Source: a virus. Taken from it: a DNA stretch of 22,051 bases. The position numbers and the translations under genes were made by a program. Below are positions 21,593 to 22,051 of the stretch, piece after piece. The notes under the pieces are model-generated. The model did not search any database. It was given only the letters and a program-made list of their open reading frames with translations, and was not told the DNA's origin. The stretch lies in IMG/VR virus record IMGVR_UViG_3300046358_000132, positions 1 to 22,051 of that record; one strand, given 5' to 3'. Position 1 is the stretch's first letter, and every line of letters begins with the position of its first letter.

Positions 21593-22051
21593 ATGAATGA
21601 ACAACAAATCCGCCTCGCTCAAATGGCTGGCATCGTACTAAAAGAATCTGACTACCAAGAAGAACCAGGCACCAATACTCCATCGGATCAACCTGATATC
21701 ACGTCTTCTGAAATTCCTGAGGAACAAACACCCGCTGACCGTCTGTCTTCAGCGTTGGCTGTCATACCATCTCTTGATGAGTTGGAAGACTGTGATGCAG
21801 AGATTGAAGCACTGTGCATTGCAGCCGAAGCTCTTGCATCTAAGTGTGCCCCTCAGGAAGATGCCGGCGAATCCAGTGAACTAACAGAAGGTGCATCATC
21901 GTACATGTTCTCCAAAAAATCGAAAGAACTATTTGATATCGACAAAGATACGTACATTATGGTAAAAGCAGACTCTCAAATTCAAGCTGTGATCCAAGCT
22001 AAGGAACAGTTCAAGAAAAATGGGTACACCGGTAAAATTCACCTGGTTAGT
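21593..22051 (+). CDS. 3'-truncated ORF, acidic N-terminal propeptide-like region (head protein?)
   Basis: The frame is open from ATG 21593 to the window end, 153 codons with no stop. The N-terminus (MNEQQIRLAQMAGIVLKES) is helical and ends in Leu-Lys-Glu at 16-18. Residues ~18-100 are strongly acidic and Pro/Ser-rich, with further candidate sites Ile-Pro-Glu (41-43) and Leu-Thr-Glu (97-99). The last is followed by GASSYMFSKKSKELF, where a folded, more basic domain seems to begin (DKDTYIMVK...KIHLV). An acidic propeptide removed by the prohead protease is seen in T4 head proteins, where gp23 is cut after FLTE. This could be a scaffold, an internal protein or another processed head protein; the major capsid protein itself is not recognisable here. 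Confidence 0.55.
   Translation, partial: MNEQQIRLAQMAGIVLKESDYQEEPGTNTPSDQPDITSSEIPEEQTPADRLSSALAVIPSLDELEDCDAEIEALCIAAEALASKCAPQEDAGESSELTEGASSYMFSKKSKELFDIDKDTYIMVKADSQIQAVIQAKEQFKKNGYTGKIHLVS

Noticed and set aside
1-22051. tRNA genes, CRISPR arrays, insertion sequences, integrase or attachment sites
   Set aside because: Non-coding gaps are all under 200 nt, and no cloverleaf, regularly spaced repeat, transposase or integrase motif was found by eye.

Overview
This window looks like part of the virion-morphogenesis region of a large T4-like contractile-tailed phage (Caudoviricetes, myovirus morphology). It carries recognisable distant relatives of T4 gp20 (portal), gp21 (prohead protease), gp17 (large terminase), gp19 (tail tube) and the gp26/gp51 pair (baseplate-hub / tape-measure chaperones). 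Around these sit large structural proteins with no T4 counterpart that I recognise. No host gene, tRNA, rRNA, CRISPR array or insertion sequence is visible. Almost every base is coding and no gene-free stretch exceeds 200 nt. Most leaders lack a Shine-Dalgarno sequence, and a T4-late-type TAAATA motif stands before most transcription blocks. The host cannot be named from the sequence.

Layout. (1) 1-8120: large baseplate/tail/fibre-type structural genes. These are a 5'-truncated 919-codon ORF, a probable -1 frameshifted gene (2794-5312, 839 aa if fused), a Cys-rich 281-aa protein, a SWIM-type zinc-finger protein and a 482-aa fibre-like protein. (2) 8191-12709: a gp26-like chaperone with a T-TTT-TTT slippery site that fuses it to a gp51-like tail, followed by a 1142-aa tape-measure-like protein. 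(3) 12775-15177: portal, a 55-aa gp67/68-like core protein and the prohead protease. (4) 15185-17204: three genes next to the protease. The first two, a putative ADP-ribosyltransferase and a zeta-toxin-like kinase, overlap by 4 nt and begin with nearly the same peptide. (5) 17215-18837, minus strand: the large terminase, the only gene on that strand. (6) 18910-20337: a freestanding homing-endonuclease-like protein with five Cys/His modules and a Vsr-like nuclease. (7) 20533-22051: tail tube, a strong terminator, a 90-aa protein and a 3'-truncated ORF.

How they work together. The most interesting reading is a head-cargo module. Several genes near the protease encode proteins that start with a short peptide ending in Leu-x-Glu, closely resembling the capsid-targeting sequences of T4 internal proteins, which gp21 cleaves after (Ile/Leu)-x-Glu. 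If this is right, an ADP-ribosyltransferase-like enzyme and a nucleotide-binding kinase are loaded into the prohead, trimmed by the neighbouring protease and injected with the DNA, much like T4 Alt. Other notable signals are two -1 frameshift candidates, TAAATA promoters lying inside terminator-like hairpins, and an inverted terminase next to a homing endonuclease.
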